A stretch of DNA of 48,282 nucleotides, from NCBI GenBank assembly GCA_963205265.1, contig CAUJJI010000040.1, positions 1 to 48,282 on the forward strand, read 5' to 3'. Below the pieces are notes generated by a model. The model ran no database searches. It was not told where the DNA came from and was given only the letters and a program-made list of their open reading frames with translations. This stretch comes from Pseudomonadota bacterium. Its GTDB lineage: Bacteria; Pseudomonadota; Alphaproteobacteria; Sphingomonadales; Sphingomonadaceae. Shown here one piece after another: positions 1 through 8,813 of this stretch (positions are counted from its first letter, which is position 1; each line of letters starts with the position of its first letter). A program made the translations under genes and the position numbers.

Positions 1-354
1 GATTTCGACGCAGCGGGTTATGTCACGCTCTATCTGCGGCTGGCGCGGCAGATGGCGCGCGATCCGGCGATCCGGGGCGTTGTCAGCAGCAGTTGGTGGC
101 ACGATCCCGCGCTGGCGCGGATCAGCCCGGAGCTGGCATTCATCGGCTACCATCCCGAAAATGCGGGAGCCAAGTTGTTGCGAATAGGCGAAAATTCTGC
201 CGCCACGGCAGATGCGCTGCGCTTCGCGCCGACGCGCGCCGCGCTGCACAAACGCGGCGAATACCGGCCGCAAGTGTGGCTGCTGGCCTGGGCGCGGCGC
301 GATATCCTTGCCTGGGAAAAGCGCCAGCGCAAGGCGCACCTAGACGGGGTCTAG
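1..354 (+). CDS. C-terminal part of an unrecognised protein
   Basis: The reading frame is open from the first base, so the true start lies outside the window; only the last 117 residues are visible. I do not recognise a family. The fragment is soluble-looking, with no membrane segment, a tryptophan pair in a WWHDPALARISPELAF stretch, and a basic, tryptophan-containing C-terminus (AWARRDILAWEKRQRK). The stop codon lies in a small perfect dyad (CTAGAC-GGG-GTCTAG, 340-354) that could help end transcription. The gene runs towards gatB and the two stops are only about 30 bases apart. Confidence 0.6.
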   Translation, partial: DFDAAGYVTLYLRLARQMARDPAIRGVVSSSWWHDPALARISPELAFIGYHPENAGAKLLRIGENSAATADALRFAPTRAALHKRGEYRPQVWLLAWARRDILAWEKRQRKAHLDGV

Positions 355-385
355 ACGCACCTGGCGCGGATCAAGCCGCACCCGA

Positions 386-1882
<1,497 letters not shown>

Positions 1883-1893
1883 ACTCTTCTTCC

Positions 1894-1975
1894 CGTCATC
1901 CCGGGCTCGACCCGGGATCGCTTCATGCTGGGTCGGACCGAGAGGCCCGCGATCCCGGCCCTTGCCGGGATGACG
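1894..1975. repeat. Palindromic intergenic repeat between gatA and gatB
   Basis: The two ends form an imperfect inverted repeat, CGTCATCCCGGGCTCGACC at the left and CCCTTGCCGGGATGACG at the right, each arm containing its own smaller CCGGG/CCCGG palindrome. It fills nearly the whole gap between gatA and gatB and would fold in the mRNA. It belongs to the same general class as the GTCGTCCCGGG elements elsewhere in the window, but with a GTCATCCCGG subtype core. Confidence 0.75.
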
Positions 1976-1979
1976 AACC

Positions 1980-3467
1980 TTACCACCATTGCTCGGGCTT
2001 CGCCGCAAAGCCCGCGCGCTGCTCGATCGCCAGGCCGGCATCGAGCACGCCCTGCTCGTCGAACGGGCGGCCGATCAACTGCAGGCCGAGCGGCAGCCCC
2101 TGCGAATTCAACCCGGCCGGCACCGACATCGCCGGCAGCCCGGCCAGCGAGGCGGGCACCGAGAAGACGTCGTTGAGGTACATCTCCAGCGGATCGGCGC
2201 TCTTTTCGCCCAGCGCGAAGGCCGCACTCGGCGCGGTCGGGGCGAGGATCACGTCGACCGAGGCGAAGGCATCCTTGAAATCGCGCGAGATCAGCGTCCG
2301 CACCTTCTGCGCCTGGGTGTAATAGGCGTCGTAGAAGCCGGCCGAAAGCACGTAGGTGCCGATCAGGATGCGGCGCTTGACCTCGGCCCCGAAGCCGGCG
2401 GCGCGAGTGGCGGCATACATGTCCTGCAGGCCCGCCCCTTCGGGCAGGTCGCGCAGGCCGTAGCGCACGCCGTCATAGCGCGCGAGGTTCGAGGAAGCCT
2501 CGGCCGGGGCGATGATGTAATAGGTCGGCAGCGCATATTTCGTATGCGGCAGGCTGATGTCGACGACTTCGGCGCCCGCGTCCTTCAGCCAGGCGATCCC
2601 CGCTTCCCAGCTGGCGGCGACTTCGCCGTCCATGCCGTCGAGCCGGTATTCGCGCGGAATGCCGACCTTCCTGCCCTTGAGATCGGCCGACAGCCCGGCT
2701 TCCCAGGCCGGCACCGGCAGGTCGAGGCTGGTCGAATCCTTCGGGTCGAAGCCTGCCATGGCTTCCAGCATGATCGCGCAGTCGCGCACGTCGCGGGCCA
2801 TCGAGCCGGCCTGGTCGAGCGAGCTGGCGAAAGCGACGATGCCCCAGCGCGAGCAGCGGCCGTACGTCGGCTTGATGCCCGCGATGCCGGTGAAGGCGGC
2901 GGGCTGGCGGATCGAGCCGCCGGTGTCGGTGCCGGTCGCCGCCGGGCACAGCCGCGCCGAGACCGCCGCCGAACTGCCGCCCGAGCTGCCGCCCGGCGCG
3001 AGCGGGGCATTGCCGCCGTCGTTCCGGCGCCAGGGCGAGACGACATTGCCGAAATGGCTGGTCTCGTTCGACGAGCCCATGGCGAACTGGTCGAGATTGA
3101 GCTTGCCGAGCATGCCGGCGCCGGCATCCCACAGCTTCTGGCTGACCGTGCTTTCGTACTCGGGCGTGAAGCCCTCGAGGATGTGGCTCGCCGCCGTGGT
3201 CTGGACGCCGCGGGTGGCGAAAAGGTCCTTCATGCCGATCGGCACCCCGGCCATCTTGCCGAGCGCCTTGCCGGCGGCGCGATCGGCATCGACCATGCGC
3301 GCAGCCTCGACCGCCTTTTCGGGCGTGGCGACGATGAAGGCGTTGAGCGCCGGCTGCGCCGCGGCGACATTGGCGTTGAACGCCTCGGCCACTTCGACCG
3401 CGGTGAAGTCGCCTTTGGCCACGCCGTCGCGGATGGCGGCGACGCCCAGTTCGGTCAGGTCGCTCAT
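1980..3467 (-). CDS. gatA: Aspartyl/glutamyl-tRNA amidotransferase subunit A (GatA)
   Basis: GatA is the glutaminase subunit of GatCAB, an amidase-signature enzyme that frees ammonia from glutamine for transfer to the activated aminoacyl-tRNA held by GatB. The protein has 495 residues, standard for the family. The Ser-cisSer-Lys triad is visible: Lys80 in VPIGMKDLF, the serine cluster [11 protein letters not shown] at about 159-167, and the nucleophile Ser185 in [10 protein letters not shown]. Its ATG overlaps the gatC stop codon (ATGA), which indicates translational coupling. Gly-Ser-rich loops are otherwise intact. A second amidase-signature enzyme, the allophanate hydrolase, lies at 28.4-30.1 kb but is clearly a different family member. 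Confidence 0.96.
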   Translation of the reverse strand: MSDLTELGVAAIRDGVAKGDFTAVEVAEAFNANVAAAQPALNAFIVATPEKAVEAARMVDADRAAGKALGKMAGVPIGMKDLFATRGVQTTAASHILEGFTPEYESTVSQKLWDAGAGMLGKLNLDQFAMGSSNETSHFGNVVSPWRRNDGGNAPLAPGGSSGGSSAAVSARLCPAATGTDTGGSIRQPAAFTGIAGIKPTYGRCSRWGIVAFASSLDQAGSMARDVRDCAIMLEAMAGFDPKDSTSLDLPVPAWEAGLSADLKGRKVGIPREYRLDGMDGEVAASWEAGIAWLKDAGAEVVDISLPHTKYALPTYYIIAPAEASSNLARYDGVRYGLRDLPEGAGLQDMYAATRAAGFGAEVKRRILIGTYVLSAGFYDAYYTQAQKVRTLISRDFKDAFASVDVILAPTAPSAAFALGEKSADPLEMYLNDVFSVPASLAGLPAMSVPAGLNSQGLPLGLQLIGRPFDEQGVLDAGLAIEQRAGFAAKPEQWW

Positions 3468-3766
3468 TCGATCACCTTCGGCACGCCGAAGAAACCGTGC
3501 TCGGCCGCGGGCGCATTGGCCAGCACGGCGTCGCGCTTGTTGCCGCCGGTCAGCGGATCGGCGTCGATCACGTCGTCGCGCAGGCGCAGCTGGTTTTCGA
3601 TCACGGCGGTCATCGGCTCGATGCCGGCGACGTCGACTTCGCCGAGCTGCTCGACCCAGGCGAGAATGCCGTTCAATTCGGGGACCATCGCCGCCAGCTC
3701 GGCCTCGGTCACCTTGATCCGGGCGAGTGCGGCAATCTTGGCCACGGTAGCGGTATCGACCGACAT
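3464..3766 (-). CDS. gatC: Aspartyl/glutamyl-tRNA amidotransferase subunit C (GatC)
   Basis: GatC is the roughly 100-residue belt subunit that wraps and stabilises the GatA-GatB complex. This copy has exactly 100 residues. The family pattern is clear: [18 protein letters not shown] at the N-terminus, then [22 protein letters not shown], and the conserved LRDD segment near residues 62-65. It overlaps gatA by four bases (ATGA) and starts 32 bases after the FKBP gene on the same strand, so rpsU, the isomerase and gatCAB may be partly cotranscribed. Confidence 0.95.
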   Translation of the reverse strand: MSVDTATVAKIAALARIKVTEAELAAMVPELNGILAWVEQLGEVDVAGIEPMTAVIENQLRLRDDVIDADPLTGGNKRDAVLANAPAAEHGFFGVPKVIE

Positions 3767-3798
3767 GGCTGTACTTTCAGACTTGGAGCGACGGGAAC

Positions 3799-4329
3799 TT
3801 ACGGAGCGGGCGGTGCGCCTTCGGGCGCCGGTCCGCCATGCGGGGCGCCTTGCTGCATCTGTTGCATCTGTTGCATCATCTGCATCTGCTGCTCGATCTC
3901 GGCGCGGTTCTTGAAGTCGAGCAGCTCGATCTCGAAAGTCAGGTCGGTGTTCGGCGGGATCGGGCCCGCGCCCTTGGCGCCGTAGCCCAGCTCGGCGGGG
4001 ATCTGGACGCGGTACTTGCCGCCGCGCTGCATCTGCTCGAGCGCCTTGGTGAAGCCGGGAACGACTTCGCCCACCGGCAGGACGGCGTTCTTGTTCTGGT
4101 CGAAGACCGTCCCGTCGGGCAGCGTGCCCTTGTAGTTGATCAGCGCCACGTCGGCCTTCGTCGGCGAGGGGCCGGTGCCGGCCTTCAGCGTCTCGACATC
4201 GACGGCGGCGGGCAGCGCGGCCCAGGCGATGCCGCCGGCGGCCAGCGCCACGGCAGCGATACCGATCCAGAGTTTGCCGAGCGCGCCCTTGGCGATCGGC
4301 TGAAGAGGGACGCGGGTGATCTCGGTCAT
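3799..4329 (-). CDS. FKBP-type peptidyl-prolyl cis-trans isomerase, membrane-anchored
   Basis: Catalyses cis-trans isomerisation of prolyl bonds during protein folding. The start at MTEITRV gives 176 residues: a short cytoplasmic N-terminus, one hydrophobic segment at about 15-38 (signal anchor or uncleaved signal), and an FKBP domain at about 55-143 with recognisable [32 protein letters not shown] and [17 protein letters not shown] motifs. After the domain comes an unusual tail of methionine and glutamine ([13 protein letters not shown]) and then Pro/Gly/Ala. The domain probably faces the periplasm. An upstream in-frame extension would run into the rpsU terminator hairpin, so the shorter start is preferred. 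The gene lies between rpsU and gatC on the same strand. Confidence 0.9.
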   Translation of the reverse strand: MTEITRVPLQPIAKGALGKLWIGIAAVALAAGGIAWAALPAAVDVETLKAGTGPSPTKADVALINYKGTLPDGTVFDQNKNAVLPVGEVVPGFTKALEQMQRGGKYRVQIPAELGYGAKGAGPIPPNTDLTFEIELLDFKNRAEIEQQMQMMQQMQQMQQGAPHGGPAPEGAPPAP

Positions 4330-4355
4330 CGTGCTTTCCTGGCTCGGATATGCAA

Positions 4356-4380
4356 AGGGCGCGGGATTCGCCCGCGCCCT
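4356..4380 (-). terminator. Terminator or attenuator hairpin between rpsU and the FKBP gene
   Basis: A perfect 10-bp stem (AGGGCGCGGG with CCCGCGCCCT) closes a 5-base loop. Read leftward it follows rpsU and ends in a short T run. A second G+C stem (GGCCGC-N4-GCGGCC, 4422-4437) sits directly after the rpsU stop. The T run is short, so partial read-through into the FKBP and gat genes is plausible. Confidence 0.55.
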
Positions 4381-4444
4381 CATGGCTCATCGGCTCGTCG
4401 CGTTCAAGCGGATGGTTGCACGGCCGCGGGCGCGGCCGGCCACC

Positions 4445-4651
4445 TTACTTGACGCCGTCGCGTTCCATCCGCTTGCGCTCGAGCTTGCGGGCGCGGCGGA
4501 TAGCGGCAGCCTTTTCGCGGGCGCGCTTTTCGGAGGGCTTCTCGTAGTGACGGCGCAGCTTCATCTCGCGGTAGACACCTTCGCGCTGCAGCTTCTTCTT
4601 CAGCGCCCGCAGGGCCTGGTCGACGTTGTTGTCGCGAACGAGAATTTGCAT
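4445..4651 (-). CDS. rpsU: 30S ribosomal protein S21
   Basis: Small basic protein of the 30S subunit, near the platform where the mRNA Shine-Dalgarno pairs. All 68 residues fit the family: the start [25 protein letters not shown], the [12 protein letters not shown] motif, then a lysine/arginine-rich C-terminal helix ([20 protein letters not shown]). The leader contains a GTGAGGTG stretch before the ATG and, farther up, a G+C-rich hairpin (4686-4708). It is the first gene of the leftward block that continues into the FKBP gene and gatCAB. Confidence 0.96.
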   Translation of the reverse strand: MQILVRDNNVDQALRALKKKLQREGVYREMKLRRHYEKPSEKRAREKAAAIRRARKLERKRMERDGVK

Positions 4652-4888
4652 AAACCGACACACCTCACAAATCGAAGAGCCAGAACCCCGCCGGAACCGC
4701 GAGCGGGGGAATGCTCGTGAATTGAACAATAGATAAGCGCAGCCGAATCCGCGACGGACCGGCTCGAATGGCGGGCCGCTAGCAAAGCGCAGTGGGATTG
4801 GCAAGGCTTGGTGGCGGGATGTGCGGCGCGCTGTGGCAAAAAAGTCGCTGGTTGCTGGTCGTCGTCAGCCGCCCCTTTCCCACCACCT

Positions 4889-5028
4889 GTCATGCTGAAC
4901 TTGTTTCAGCACCCATTGCGCCCCAGGCTCCAACGCTCAGGTACGAAGCGTGACGGCACCGTTGGCCTTCCATCCGGCGCTCGGGCGCCCGGAGGAGAAA
5001 TGGGCCCTGAATCGAGTTCAGGGTGACG
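4889..5028. repeat. Palindromic intergenic repeat, GTCATGCTGAAC subtype
   Basis: The left end reads TGTCATGCTGAACTTG and the right end GAGTTCAGGGTGACGG, forming a diverged inverted repeat around a variable centre. The TGAACTTGTTTCA and TGAATCGAGTTCA cores are themselves near-palindromes. From general knowledge this type is common in sphingomonad genomes. It differs in core from the CCCGGG elements seen elsewhere here. Confidence 0.65.
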
Positions 5029-5071
5029 GGGATCGAAACGTTCGGCCCAGATCATAGCGTCCCGGGTCAAG

Positions 5072-5128
5072 CCCGGGACGACGAGGAGTACCCGGGGACG
5101 ACGAGAGTGCCCGGGACCACGAGGCACG
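5072..5128. repeat. Three 19-bp tandem repeats upstream of crcB
   Basis: Three back-to-back units of 19 bases start CCCGGG and contain CGACGAG or a close variant: 5072-5090, 5091-5109 and 5110-5128. They look like slippage copies of the right edge of the adjacent GTCCCGGG palindromic element (about 5058-5086). Confidence 0.7.
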
Positions 5129-5179
5129 AGTAAGACTTGGGCTCGACCATCTCCCCCGCCCCGTCTAAAGGCACTCGCC

Positions 5180-5590
5180 ATGCCTGCGCCCTCCTTTCTC
5201 GCCTCTTCGCTCTACGTCGCCGTCGGCGGCGCGGCCGGCTCGTGGCTGCGCTACCTGACCGGGCGGCTGTGGACCCAGGCGATCGGACCCGTCGCCGCCG
5301 GCGCCTTTCCCTGGGCGACGCTGACGGTCAACCTCGTCGGCAGCCTGGCCATGGGGCTGCTGGCCGGCTGGCTGGCGCGGCACGGTTCGGCGCAGGGCGA
5401 GAGCTGGCGGCTGCTGGTCGGCGTCGGCCTGCTCGGCGGCTTCACCACGTTCTCCGCTTTCAGCCTCGAGGTCGCGCTGCTGATCGAGCGCGGGACGATC
5501 GGCCTGGCCGCGCTCTATGTCGCCCTCTCGCTGGCCGCCGGTGTCGCGGCTCTGTTCGCCGGGCTGCTGCTGATGCGGGGGCTGGCATGA
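5180..5590 (+). CDS. crcB: Fluoride ion channel CrcB/FluC
   Basis: Small inner-membrane protein that forms a dual-topology dimeric channel exporting fluoride. The 136 residues contain four hydrophobic helices (about 10-28, 45-66, 78-100 and 105-133). Signature motifs are present: GGAAGSWLRY near residues 17-25, TLTVNLVGS with Asn51, and the sodium/fluoride-site loop GGFTTFSAFSLE at about 86-97. It overlaps the following pseudouridine synthase by four bases (ATGA). No fluoride (crcB-type) riboswitch was recognised in the repeat-filled upstream DNA. Confidence 0.93.
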   Translation: MPAPSFLASSLYVAVGGAAGSWLRYLTGRLWTQAIGPVAAGAFPWATLTVNLVGSLAMGLLAGWLARHGSAQGESWRLLVGVGLLGGFTTFSAFSLEVALLIERGTIGLAALYVALSLAAGVAALFAGLLLMRGLA

Positions 5591-6735
5591 CCGGCAAGCA
5601 CGACAGCGGCGCGGTGCGCCAGTTCACCGTCCAGGCGGACGACGACGGCGTGCGGCTCGACCGCTGGTTCAAGCGGCACTTGCCGCAGGTCGGCTTCGCC
5701 ACGGTCTCGCGCTGGGCGCGCACCGGGCAGATCCGGGTCGACGGCAAGCGCGCCGATCCGGCCGACCGGCTCGCCACCGGCCAGGTCGTGCGCGTGCCGC
5801 CCGGCGGCACCACGCCCGAAAAGACCGCCAGCCCGCGCCGCGAGCTGACCGAGGAGCAGATCGAGCGCGCCGAGGCCATGGTCCTGACTCAGGATCGCGC
5901 CGCGATCGTGCTCAACAAGCCGCCAGGGCTGGCGACGCAGGGCGGCAGCGGCACCAAGGAGCACGTCGACGGCCTGCTCGACGCCTTCGTCGGGGCCGGG
6001 CCGGCGGGCGAAAGAAGCGCCCCTCGCCCGCGCCTCGTCCACCGGCTCGACAAGGACACCTCGGGCGTGCTGCTGATCGCCCGTACCCCGGGCAGCGCCG
6101 CGTTCTTTTCCAAGCGCTTCTCGACTCGCTCGGCGCGCAAGATCTACTGGGCGCTGGTGGTCGGCGTGCCCGACATCGACGACGGCCTGATCGAGCTGCC
6201 GCTCGCCAAGCAGCCGGGCACCGGCGGCGAGAAGATGATGGTCGACGAAAGCGAGAACGGCCAGTCCGCCCGCACCCGCTACCGCGTGCTCGACCGCGCC
6301 GGCAACCGCGCCGCCTGGGTCGAGCTGCAGCCGCTGACCGGGCGCACGCACCAGCTGCGCGTGCACATGGCGGCGATCGGCCACCCCATCGTCGGCGACG
6401 GCAAGTACGGCGGCCAGGACGCCTTCCTCACCGGCAGCATCAGCCGCAAGATGCACCTGCACGCGCGCCGGCTGATCATCGACCATCCCGACGGTGCCCC
6501 GCTCGACGTCGTCGCCCCGCTGCCGACTCACTTCGCGGCGAGCATGGAGCAGCTCGGCTTCGACGAGGTAGACGGCGCCGCCCTGCCCGAGGCGCCCGCC
6601 AAGCCTGCGCGCGAGGCGAAGAAGCAGGCGGCCAAGGCCCATGCCAAGCAGTACCGCAAGGAGCGCCGCGGCGAACGCCGCAAGCGCGGCGCCGACGCGC
6701 CGGCCAGGCCGGGCGGCGGGAGGAAGCGGAAGTGA
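5587..6735 (+). CDS. RluC/RluD-family 23S rRNA pseudouridine synthase
   Basis: Isomerises specific uridines of 23S rRNA to pseudouridine. The 382 residues comprise an N-terminal S4 RNA-binding domain (about 22-75, containing GVRLDRWFKRHLP), a linker, and the RluA-type catalytic domain with the active-site motif HRLDKDTSG at 152-160 (catalytic Asp155) and the later GRTHQLRVHMAAIGHPIVGD motif. The tail beyond about residue 335 is strongly basic (AKKQAAKAHAKQYRKERR and similar), longer than in typical RluC, and may add RNA affinity. The ATG overlaps the crcB stop codon. RluC versus RluD specificity cannot be settled from sequence. Confidence 0.92.
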   Translation: MTGKHDSGAVRQFTVQADDDGVRLDRWFKRHLPQVGFATVSRWARTGQIRVDGKRADPADRLATGQVVRVPPGGTTPEKTASPRRELTEEQIERAEAMVLTQDRAAIVLNKPPGLATQGGSGTKEHVDGLLDAFVGAGPAGERSAPRPRLVHRLDKDTSGVLLIARTPGSAAFFSKRFSTRSARKIYWALVVGVPDIDDGLIELPLAKQPGTGGEKMMVDESENGQSARTRYRVLDRAGNRAAWVELQPLTGRTHQLRVHMAAIGHPIVGDGKYGGQDAFLTGSISRKMHLHARRLIIDHPDGAPLDVVAPLPTHFAASMEQLGFDEVDGAALPEAPAKPAREAKKQAAKAHAKQYRKERRGERRKRGADAPARPGGGRKRK

Positions 6736-6744
6736 GGTTGGCCA

Positions 6745-6870
6745 AGATCCTCCCCCATAGGGGGAGGGGGACCGCCGGCGCAGCCGGTGGTGGAGGGGTG
6801 TCCCCACAGGCGCTGACACCCCTCCGTCAGCCCTTGCACGGCTGCCACCTCCCCTTACAGGGGAGGATCT
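6745..6870. repeat. 126-bp inverted-repeat element before the HAD gene
   Basis: Perfect 11-bp terminal inverted repeats (AGATCCTCCCC at 6745-6755, GGGGAGGATCT at 6860-6870) enclose further nested arms (GGAGGGGTGTC with GACACCCCTCC). The interior holds a GGGGACCGCCGG...CAGCCGGTGGTGGAGGGG segment that recurs in the element at 17695-17867, so the two belong to one family. The right end stops seven bases before the HAD start codon, so its GGGGAGGATCTCC probably overlaps or supplies the ribosome-binding region. Confidence 0.7.
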
Positions 6871-6877
6871 CCTGACC

Positions 6878-7531
6878 ATGCCCCCAATCGCCATCTTCGA
6901 CTGCGACGGCACGCTGGTCGACGGCCAGGCCTCGATCTGCATGGCCATGGAAGCCGCCTTCGCCGTCGCCGGGCTCGGCGCACCGGACCTGCAGCAGGTC
7001 CGCCGCATGGTCGGGCTCAGCCTGCCGCAGGCGGTGCAGCGGCTCGTGCCCGAGGTGGACGAAGACCAGCTGCGCACCGCCGTCGAAGCCTACAAGCAGG
7101 CCTTCCGCGCCGCGCGCGAGGCGGGCGAGCTGCAGCAGGCGCTGTTCGCCGGCATGGGCGATCTGGTCGCCCGGCTCCACGCCGCCGGCTGGCAGCTCGG
7201 CGTCGCCACCGGCATGTCGCGCCGCGGCCTCGTCCACTGCCTGGCGACGCACGGGCTGAGCGACTATTTCCTGACGCTGCAGACCGCGGACGACCACCCG
7301 TCGAAGCCCGATCCGTCGATGCTTCACACCGCCCTGTTCGACCTGGCCGGCGAGCAGGGACAGGCGGTGATGATCGGCGACACCGTCTTCGACATGCAGA
7401 TGGCCCGCGACGCGGGCACGCGCGCGGTGGGCGTCGGCTGGGGCTATCACGCGGGAGACGAGCTGCTGGCGGCCGGCGCGGAATTCGTCGCCGCCAGCCC
7501 TGCCGAACTGGGAGACTACCTGCTGCGATGA
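6878..7531 (+). CDS. HAD-superfamily hydrolase, phosphoglycolate phosphatase-like
   Basis: Predicted phosphomonoesterase of HAD subfamily IA. The 217 residues contain motif I FDCDGTLVDG (nucleophile Asp8, acid/base Asp10), motif II threonine in GVATGMS, motif III lysine in HPSKPDP, and motif IV GDTVFDMQMARDAG, with a helical cap between motifs I and II. Similar proteins are annotated as Gph-like or pyrophosphatase-like; the substrate is not readable from sequence. It overlaps the next small gene by four bases and leads a compact run that includes the ATP12-type gene. Confidence 0.88.
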   Translation: MPPIAIFDCDGTLVDGQASICMAMEAAFAVAGLGAPDLQQVRRMVGLSLPQAVQRLVPEVDEDQLRTAVEAYKQAFRAAREAGELQQALFAGMGDLVARLHAAGWQLGVATGMSRRGLVHCLATHGLSDYFLTLQTADDHPSKPDPSMLHTALFDLAGEQGQAVMIGDTVFDMQMARDAGTRAVGVGWGYHAGDELLAAGAEFVAASPAELGDYLLR

Positions 7532-7737
7532 ACGACGACCCGGCAAGAGCGCGCTACTTCGTCATCCAGGCCCTGCGCTGGTCGGGCCTGGCGATCGTCG
7601 TCGTCGCGCTGATGATCATCGAGGACAAGATCGACCTGCCGAAGGAGGCGGGCTACGTCCTGTTCGTCGTCGGCCTGCTCGACGCGCTGATCATGCCGAG
7701 CGTGCTCGCCCGCCTGTGGAAAACGCCGCTGCCATGA
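7528..7737 (+). CDS. Small two-helix membrane protein of unknown function
   Basis: A 69-residue protein with two predicted transmembrane helices (about 18-35 and 43-60) separated by a short acidic/basic loop (EDKIDLPKEAG). I do not recognise a named family. Four-base overlaps with the HAD gene upstream and the ATP12-type gene downstream (both ATGA) support that it is translated. Its position suggests membrane-linked cotranscription but does not show a function. Confidence 0.75.
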   Translation: MNDDPARARYFVIQALRWSGLAIVVVALMIIEDKIDLPKEAGYVLFVVGLLDALIMPSVLARLWKTPLP

Positions 7738-8429
7738 AGCGCTTCTACAAGGAGGCGACGGTCGCGCCCACCGGCGACCGCTGGCAGGTGCTGCTCGACG
7801 GGCGCGGCATCCGGACTCCCGGGCGCCGCGCGCAGACCGTCCCCTCGCTTGCCCTGGCCGAGGCCATGGCCGCGGAATGGGCGAGCCAGGACGAGGAGAT
7901 CGACCCGTCGTGCTTCGTGCTGCGCGACCTTGCCGACTATGCGATCGACGTGGTCGCTCCCGGCCGGGCCCAGGCCATCGCCGAGATCGTCCCCTACGGC
8001 GAGACCGACACGCTCTGCTACCGCGCCGAAGAGGGCGAGGCGCTGTACCGCCGCCAGCTGGCGGTCTGGGAGCCGCTGCTTGCCGCCGCAGAGCAGCGCT
8101 GGGACATCCGCTTCGAGCGCGTCTGCGGCATTGTCCACAAGCCGCAGCCCGCCGTCACTCTGGCACGGATGGCAGCGGTGCTGGCGGCGGAAAGCGACTT
8201 CTCGCTGGCCGCGCTGCGCAATCTCGCCAGTCTCGCCGCCTCGCTGGTGATCGCACTGGCGGCGATCGTGCCGGGCGCCGATGCCGCGACGCTGTGGAAT
8301 GCCGCCAACCTGGAAGAGGACTGGCAGGCCGAGCTCTGGGGCAAGGATGCCGAAGCGCTGGCGCGCCGTGAGCGGCGCTTCGCCGCTTTCCTCGCGGCCG
8401 TGCGCTTCGCCGAGCTGGCGCGGAGCTGA
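7734..8429 (+). CDS. ATP12-family F1-ATPase assembly chaperone
   Basis: The 231-residue protein matches the ATP12 family, which in mitochondria binds the free alpha subunit of F1-ATPase during assembly and which also occurs across alphaproteobacteria. Visible family features are the N-terminal KRFYKEATV segment, the LDGRGIRTPGRR strand-turn, PSLALAEAMAAEWASQ, the DLADYAIDV region and the conserved ETDTLCYRAEEGEALYRRQLAVWEPLL stretch near the middle. The chosen ATG overlaps the preceding stop codon. No other ATP synthase gene is in the window, so the link to F1 assembly comes from family knowledge only. Confidence 0.88.
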   Translation: MKRFYKEATVAPTGDRWQVLLDGRGIRTPGRRAQTVPSLALAEAMAAEWASQDEEIDPSCFVLRDLADYAIDVVAPGRAQAIAEIVPYGETDTLCYRAEEGEALYRRQLAVWEPLLAAAEQRWDIRFERVCGIVHKPQPAVTLARMAAVLAAESDFSLAALRNLASLAASLVIALAAIVPGADAATLWNAANLEEDWQAELWGKDAEALARRERRFAAFLAAVRFAELARS

Positions 8430-8621
8430 AGGGAGGGAGGGCTGCTGCCGGGCTTGTCCCCGGCGGAAGGATCGCGATGATTCCTCTGTGACGGCCGATG
8501 TTTCCCCTTGCGCTGCCGGCCCGGCTTGCCTCTTCTGCGCCGGGAACCGGGCCGCAGCGACGACTGCGGCCGCTTGCACCGGCGATGGACCCGGGCAAGG
8601 CATCGAAGGAGGGGATCGGCT

Positions 8622-8813
8622 ATGAAAGTCGTAGTCAATTGGTCGCTGTGCGACGGCAACGGCAACTGCGCCGCGGCGGCGCCGGAGATCTTCGCGCTCG
8701 ACGATGACGACCAGCTGCAGGTCCTGCAGGAAAGCTTCGGTGAGGAACTGCGCGCCAAGGCCGAGGCTGCGGTCCGTTCCTGCCCGAAGAACGCGCTGTC
8801 GCTGTCCGACTGA
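8622..8813 (+). CDS. Single-cluster ferredoxin, [3Fe-4S] or [4Fe-4S] type
   Basis: Small electron-transfer protein of 63 residues, resembling ferredoxins that serve cytochrome P450s. Cysteines are at positions 10, 16 and 55: CDGNGNC near the N-terminus and SCPKNAL near the C-terminus. The position between the first two cysteines where a fourth cluster cysteine would sit is Asn13, which favours a [3Fe-4S] cluster or a cluster with a non-cysteine ligand. A GAAGGAGG ribosome site precedes the ATG. Its stop overlaps the start of the PQQ dehydrogenase by one base (TGATG). The partner reductase or oxygenase is not in the window. Confidence 0.88.
   Translation: MKVVVNWSLCDGNGNCAAAAPEIFALDDDDQLQVLQESFGEELRAKAEAAVRSCPKNALSLSD

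Larger units (their letters stand above)
4652..5179. other. 528-bp intergenic region between divergent rpsU and crcB
   Basis: The left part is the rpsU leader and promoter region on the minus strand, with a hairpin formed by CCCCGC (4686-4691) and GCGGGG (4703-4708). The right part is built from repeats: a GTCATGCTGAAC-type palindromic element (4889-5028), a half copy of the GTCCCGGG element (about 5058-5086) and three 19-bp tandem copies (5072-5128). Open frames across the repeats look spurious. An AAAGG ribosome site lies just before crcB. Confidence 0.7.

Noticed and set aside
4906..5181. Open frames within the repeat-rich rpsU/crcB gap
   Set aside because: Their sequence is made of palindromic repeats; no ribosome site or family match.
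8447..8464. Terminator after the ATP12-type gene (GCCGGG-N6-CCCGGC)
   Set aside because: Short stem with no T run; possible but too weak to call.
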